This document shows, in pieces, positions 18,421 through 22,535 of a stretch of 22,535 nucleotides of DNA; within the stretch, counting starts at the first letter, position 1; the number at the start of each line of letters is the position of its first letter. Position numbers and translations under genes: made by a program. This stretch comes from Reticulitermes lucifugus. Taxonomy: Eukaryota > Arthropoda > Insecta > Blattodea > Rhinotermitidae. The notes beneath the pieces are model-generated. The model searched no databases. It was given only the letters and a program-made list of their open reading frames with translations, and was not told the DNA's origin. The DNA lies in NCBI GenBank assembly GCA_026260175.1, contig JAKCWW010007028.1:1-22535 (forward strand). The letters run 5' to 3'.

Positions 18421-19638
18421 CTGAGGGCTCTTCGTTTCGCAATTGCGAATTGCGTCTGGCTGGAGTCCATTACCTCATTTACCGTTGCTTCGGGCTGAAG
18501 TATATAATAGCGGACGTGTCGTGTCTCAGGGTCAAGAGTTAGGCTACATCCTGTGAGTTGCGTAGAAATCGCCGTAATCATTGCGCCCAGGGATGGCCAA
18601 TTTTTGCGCTTTCCCTTTTGACATAAAAGCCAAGTCAAGTTTTCTTGTCGTGGCCTATTTTGTTTGTTAAGCTTAGAGGGATATCTCAGCTGTGATGAGT
18701 TTGTTTGCCGCAGGGGAATTTCCGAGTTTCAGTTTCTGCAGAAGACTGACTCGTAAGTTATTTAACGATGCTGTTTTAACTGAGTAATATGCGAAGCAAT
18801 TATAACGTAACCAAAAATAGTTACAAATATATATTTGGGGGGATACATTCGGAACCTGTTTGAAAATACTAACCTGGGTTTCGATTAAAGAGACAGAAAA
18901 CTTTAAATTGAAACAGCAGGTAGCTCAACCTATATTCGAACGTCGGACCTTCCTAATACGAGGCAGTAGTGGTAACCACGTACTGAGATGTGATCCAGAA
19001 ATTTTCGTTATTGATTTGTCGTTTTTAATGATCTTCTCCCAGCTGCCGAAATTATGTATCGTTAATTGTAAATAATGAATTGACAGAATGTGGAAGGAGG
19101 CAGTCGTGGCCGATTTTAAAGGGGCTGTTTTAACGTTATGTTGGACAAAGTGAGAAAACCGAATAGAGCCTCAGTCAGGATGAGGGGTAATCCGGCCAAA
19201 ATCTGAATGAGAAATAGAAGTATAAGAGTTCTTGAACGTAAGGTCTGACTGCTTGGATCAATCTCGAGAAGCTCATACTCTGCTAATAGAAGATTCCCCG
19301 TCTTTTTAGGCTCTTTCTCAAAATTTCGAAAATCTGTCGAGAAAATTCAAGCTTCATTAAAATTTGTCACGAATAGCGGGTACTTTACGTGAAGATGTAT
19401 GTACATTTATGACGACATCTCGCTTAATTCTTCTGAGGATGAGAAATGTATCAGACAAAAGTTGTAGAGAAAATCAAAGCACACATTTTATGTTCAAACC
19501 TTTTTTTCCCGTGCCGTTTATGAGATAATGTGGCAAAGTATGTAACAGCCAGACAGGCCACAGATGACAACATAATACAGCTCATGCACCTTGCATGCTG
19601 GATAACTAAGGCTACAGACACACACCCAGAATATGTAA
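18421..19638. other. Flanking sequence between LINE remnant D and the Tigger element
   Basis: A minus-strand frame over 18421-18638 (begins MTWLLCQKGKRKNWPSLGAM) is fused to LINE remnant D but is not a family I recognise. It is probably chance or repeat-derived. The rest holds no supported gene. Confidence 0.5.
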
Positions 19639-19640
19639 TA

Positions 19641-19666
19641 CAGTAGATTCCGGTTAATTCGGCCAT
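19641..19666 (+). repeat. Left terminal inverted repeat of the Tigger/pogo element
   Basis: Begins CAGTAGATTCCGGTTAATTC directly after TA at 19639-19640. It matches the inverted right end apart from isolated mismatches. The next bases (CCATCGGTTAATCGGGG) contain the first subterminal repeat. Confidence 0.9.
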
Positions 19667-19785
19667 CGGTTAATCGGGGCACCCGTTTATATGGGAACAG
19701 AACCTAATCGAGAAAATTGCCAGGGGTTTCTTCGCTTATTTGGGACAGCATGCCGTTTAATTGGGACAGGAGAAACCGTGGCAGG

Positions 19786-19904
19786 CAGGAAGCCTGGTTT
19801 TGCATACTCTTCTTTGTATTTACCCTCTGAATTTTCCCCAGTCTTCTAGCGGACCCTTGTAAATGACTCATCAGCTCATCAGGAAGCTTGGTTTTGCGTA
19901 TTCT
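19786..19904 (+). repeat. Internal direct duplication in the transposon 5' region
   Basis: The 25-mer at 19786-19810 (CAGGAAGCCTGGTTTTGCAT...) recurs at 19880-19904 with three differences, 94 bases later. The following sequence also shows weaker similarity (CTTGTAAATGAC versus CTTGTAGGTGAC). This looks like an old tandem duplication of roughly 94 bp in the untranslated region upstream of the transposase. Confidence 0.6.
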
Positions 19905-20171
19905 GGCTCTGCTTTCTCCTATGACTTTGTTCCGCCAGCTCTTGTAGGTGACGCATGTGAATGACTGATCACTCTTGTCATCGACTCAGGTCCTACAGCC
20001 CCATTACCTTCTCAGAGCGAACATTTCTAACTAGCGTCAGTTGCTTGCACTTCTGTCATCTTTCATGCTGAGCCAAAACGGAATCAGGAAGTGTAGAGAT
20101 TTTTCAGTGCTCTAATTTTTGATAATTTTGTTTTTAATTTTAATTTCATAAAATTTGGGACCCTTACCAAG

Positions 20172-21380
20172 ATGCCACGTAGAGATTTGTTACTAGCCGA
20201 AAAAATTGCCTTACTGGACCAAATCTAAGGCCATTCGCCCAGTATCAGTCATCGTCGTCTGGCAGAGATAACTGGAGTACCGAAATCTACGATTGCACGC
20301 TTGATACACCAGCAAGATAAACTGCGAGAAGAATGGACGCACGATGGAAAACAGGGAACATACCAAAACGGAAGCGTGAAGGTAAGGATCCTGACGTTGA
20401 GGACGCACTAAATCAGTGGTTCTCCATTATAACTGGACGAGGAGTGCGCGTCAGAGGTCCAATGTTAAAAAAGAAGTCAGAGAAGCTAGCTAAGAAGCAG
20501 GGTCGTGATGATTTTAAAGCAACAGATGGTTGGTTGTCTCGATGGAAATGTAGGCATGATATTAAATTCAAGAAAGCACACGGCGAAAAAGATAGTACTG
20601 AAGTTGTATTTGCAGAAGAATGTAAATCCAAGAAAGTACCCAGAAATTTTGTGCAGATGGTATCTACAGTGCTGATGAAACAGGCCTGTTTTATCGTGTC
20701 ACGCCGGATGGTTCTCTACGCTACAAGTATGTAAAATTGTTGAGTACTAAGAAAGCAATGGATGGCATAACTGTGTTATGCTGTTCAAACATGTCAGGAA
20801 CCGATAAAAAGAAGCTATTGGTTATTGGGAAAAGTGCTAAGCCTCGATGCTTTAAGGGGCTAAAAATGGACAGTTTACCGGTCGAATATCATGCTAATAA
20901 GAATGCATGGACGACTTCCGAAAGTTTTAAGAAATGGTTAATGAGGTGGGATGTGGAGTTACAGCGGAAATCAAGAAAGGTTCTTCTGATTCTTGACAGT
21001 TGTGCGGCACACCCTCAGTGTTCGGAGTGTTTGAAAAACACCCAGCTCGAATATCTGCCTGTCAACACTACATCCTTGGTCCAGGCAATGGATATGGGGA
21101 TTATAACAAATTTTAAAATGTTGTACCGCGGAAAGAAGGTGAACCACATCCTAGATGCGATTGAAGAAAATCTACTGACATCATTTTCCACAGCCAAGGA
21201 AGTGAGTTCAAAGGTTAACCTTCTCCAGGTAGTATTTTCTCTAATTTGTTGTGTATTTTGTTTTAATAGATTAGATTGGAGGACTTTAAGGACAACAGAC
21301 GTGTCCTCGGACAGGTCATTAACTATGCTGATATCGACGATGAGGGAAAATGGAAACAGTTCAACATGAATAATATTTAA
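20172..21380 (+). pseudogene. Tigger/pogo transposase (CENP-B-like DNA binding plus DDE domain), inactivated
   Basis: Would cut and paste the element via its terminal repeats. From ATG 20172, MPRRDLLLAEKIALLDQI begins the N-terminal psq-type helix-turn-helix, interrupted by TAA at 20226; RRLAEITGVPKSTIARLIHQ continues it. The frame then changes near 20333 to give KRKREGKDPDVEDALNQWF and a CENP-B/Tc5-type HTH (GWLSRWKCRHDIKFKKAHG). A second change at about 20626-20653 leads into the DDE catalytic domain. Catalytic Asp are in SADETGLFY (20674), LLILDSCAAHP (20995; the usual LDNC has Ser for Asn) and VQAMDMGI (21091), with 31 residues between the second and third. The open frame 20737-21369 continues past a possible 41-nt intron (21229-21269); without the intron removed it ends at 21369 and with it removed at 21380. 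At least one stop and two frameshifts make it nonfunctional as read. Confidence 0.9.
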
Positions 21381-21551
21381 ATATTAAATACATATTTCGC
21401 TATTGTTTGTTCTGTAATTCATTTGAATAAATTATGTGTTGCTCAGTGAAATGTTAGTTTGGTTTTTTATATAATTTTAACTATTTACATGAAACTTCGC
21501 ATAATTTGGGCAGCCGCTTAATTGGGTCAAAGTGTTCTAGACCCGATGTGT

Positions 21552-21573
21552 CCAAATTAACCGGAATCGACTG
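21552..21573 (-). repeat. Right terminal inverted repeat of the Tigger/pogo element
   Basis: On the minus strand this reads CAGTCGATTCCGGTTAATTT, and it is followed on the plus strand by TA (21574-21575). It pairs with the left end at 18 of 20 bases. Confidence 0.9.
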
Positions 21574-21794
21574 TACTTATTGCTTTTTCACGGCAACATT
21601 GGTTACGCGAACGCCCCTCAATGTTACGTTTATACGCACATTCCCCGTCTTTTTTGAAACACGAAGATATATTACCGTGTTCACAAGAGTCGCGACTGGA
21701 CATCATTCATAGACTAATCCAGTCTATCTGCTCACACCCAGCTTCTTTAGGATCGTTGTTGTTATTGTCCTCTTAACGACACCTCTTTTTTTTC

Positions 21795-21875
21795 AGATTT
21801 ATCACCTATAATTTCGTTCCAATTTTTTTGTCCCGTTTTATGTGCTACATGCCCTGCCCAGCTCATGTTCACTGA
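21795..21875 (-). mobile_element. LINE remnant E (short)
   Basis: The minus-strand frame MSWAGHVAHKTGQKNW resembles the M+W.GHVARM block of non-LTR retrotransposon ORF2 tails. It is short, and the downstream sequence does not continue the homology convincingly. Confidence 0.35.
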
Positions 21876-22477
21876 TTTTATCACCGTAATAATAGCCATC
21901 TTGGTGAGGACTGCTTGTTATACAGCTCATTATGCAAATTTCGCTGTGCTCATGTTATTGCGCCCTGCTTTATTCGAAACATCCTCCGCAGCAGTCTGCA
22001 CAAACTCCCAACCTACAGCTAACTTCAGCTATGGTAGGACATCAAGTTTCGCACCCATATACCCTACAGTCTGATTTTCTGTCCACTGGAAGTCTGTCGT
22101 GGGTGAACTATGACAGGTGACTACTACTGAGTATAGATAAATGCACCAATTCCCTTGGGAAGGCAAACGAACAATAGAGGCAAGTGGCAGAATGACCCGG
22201 CATGGACGACACATGATAAGGAAGTTACCGCGGTGTCTATAAATCACAATATGTGTGCCACTGACTCACTGTTGGCCCAACATTGCTACACAGCCTCGTG
22301 ACGTCAGTGTCCACTTTACGAATTGGGCCGTGAGATCCTGAGCAGCAAGGCATGTCCTGACGTCGGAAGCGACCTGTTGTCGCGTTCTGCATAGGATGCG
22401 ACAGTCTTTGGAAGCAACAGAAGGTTAGACCAATGGTGCAACGAAGAGCTCCGTGATCTGTGCTCTTTATCAAATTC
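21876..22477. other. Intergenic sequence at the right edge
   Basis: Short frames are open on both strands. None shows a recognisable domain. GC content is higher than in the left half, which hints at an unrecognised repeat. Confidence 0.5.
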
Positions 22478-22535
22478 TTTTTTTTTTCAATGGCTCGACA
22501 GCCCCTTGGGGGCCTAGGCCGCCTCATTTTTCGAG
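22478..22535 (-). mobile_element. 3' end of a second copy of the same SINE, cut by the window edge
   Basis: Read on the minus strand, this begins CTCGAAAAATGAGGCGGCCT at the window end and finishes in a short A-run (the T-run at 22478-22487). The 18-mer ATGAGGCGGCCTAGGCCC is identical to 1573-1590, and the preceding CTCGAAA also matches the first SINE. The part upstream of its 3' tail lies beyond position 22535. Confidence 0.8.

Larger units (their letters stand above)
19641..21573 (+). mobile_element. Tigger/pogo-family DNA transposon, full length but decayed
   Basis: The left terminus CAGTAGATTCCGGTTAATTC and the inverted right terminus CAGTCGATTCCGGTTAATTT differ at only two of 20 positions. 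A TA dinucleotide lies outside each end (19639-19640 and 21574-21575), the target duplication expected of the Tc1/mariner/pogo superfamily. Extra copies of a TTAATYGGG-like motif near both ends (about 19668, 19756 and 21517) look like subterminal transposase-binding repeats. The 1933-bp element contains one transposase gene on the plus strand, broken by a stop and frameshifts. The good TIR identity against a damaged gene suggests a moderately old, inactive copy that could still be mobilised in trans. Confidence 0.92.

Noticed and set aside
19429..19460. CTGAGGATGAGAAATG as another hammerhead core
   Set aside because: Only three bases separate the core box from GAAA, so stem II cannot form.
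1..22535. CRISPR arrays, bacterial operons or phage genes
   Set aside because: No regular spacer-repeat arrays or prokaryotic gene organisation. Introns and the transposon types show a eukaryotic genome.

Overview
This is a stretch of AT-rich eukaryotic, almost certainly insect, nuclear DNA. Small exons with consensus GT-AG junctions are separated by introns of about 0.3-2 kb. The flanks are full of decayed transposons: a tRNA-derived SINE, LINE 3' ends and a Tigger/pogo DNA transposon. The repeat types remind me of Blattodea (cockroach/termite), but that is recall and not a search result.

The one host gene I can reconstruct lies on the minus strand. It is an SLC6-family sodium/chloride-coupled neurotransmitter or amino-acid transporter. 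Nine exons lie between 17041 and 9118. Their splice phases agree at all eight internal junctions and they give about 494 codons, from just after TM1 through TM12. The start codon, N-terminal tail and TM1, and the C-terminal tail after TM12, were not found. They lie outside the window or in exons too short for me to recognise.

Layout: 1-2080 holds a short 42-bp-period tandem repeat and a 5'-truncated SINE with a 12-bp target-site duplication. 2081-4190 holds two hammerhead-ribozyme-like motifs, a LINE fragment, and an unidentified coding-like stretch on the minus strand (2961-3388) that looks frameshifted. 4190-9100 is AT-rich DNA with no gene I can support, apart from a strong hairpin and a LINE fragment. 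9118-17041 is the SLC6 gene, whose introns carry an inverted-repeat element, two LINE fragments and one hammerhead-like motif. 17042-19640 is intergenic or upstream-intron sequence with a fourth hammerhead-like motif flanked by 8-bp direct repeats. 19641-21573 is a complete-length but broken 1933-bp Tigger/pogo transposon with matching terminal inverted repeats and TA duplication. The right end holds another LINE scrap and the 3' end of a second copy of the same SINE on the opposite strand.

The most interesting signal is the set of four short motifs (2082-2122, 4149-4190, 12940-12979, 18161-18206) with the CUGANGA...GAAA hammerhead core, almost no stem III, and the same extra U between the core and stem II. 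They resemble the reduced-stem-III hammerheads known from Penelope-like retroelements, yet no Penelope coding sequence was recognised near them.
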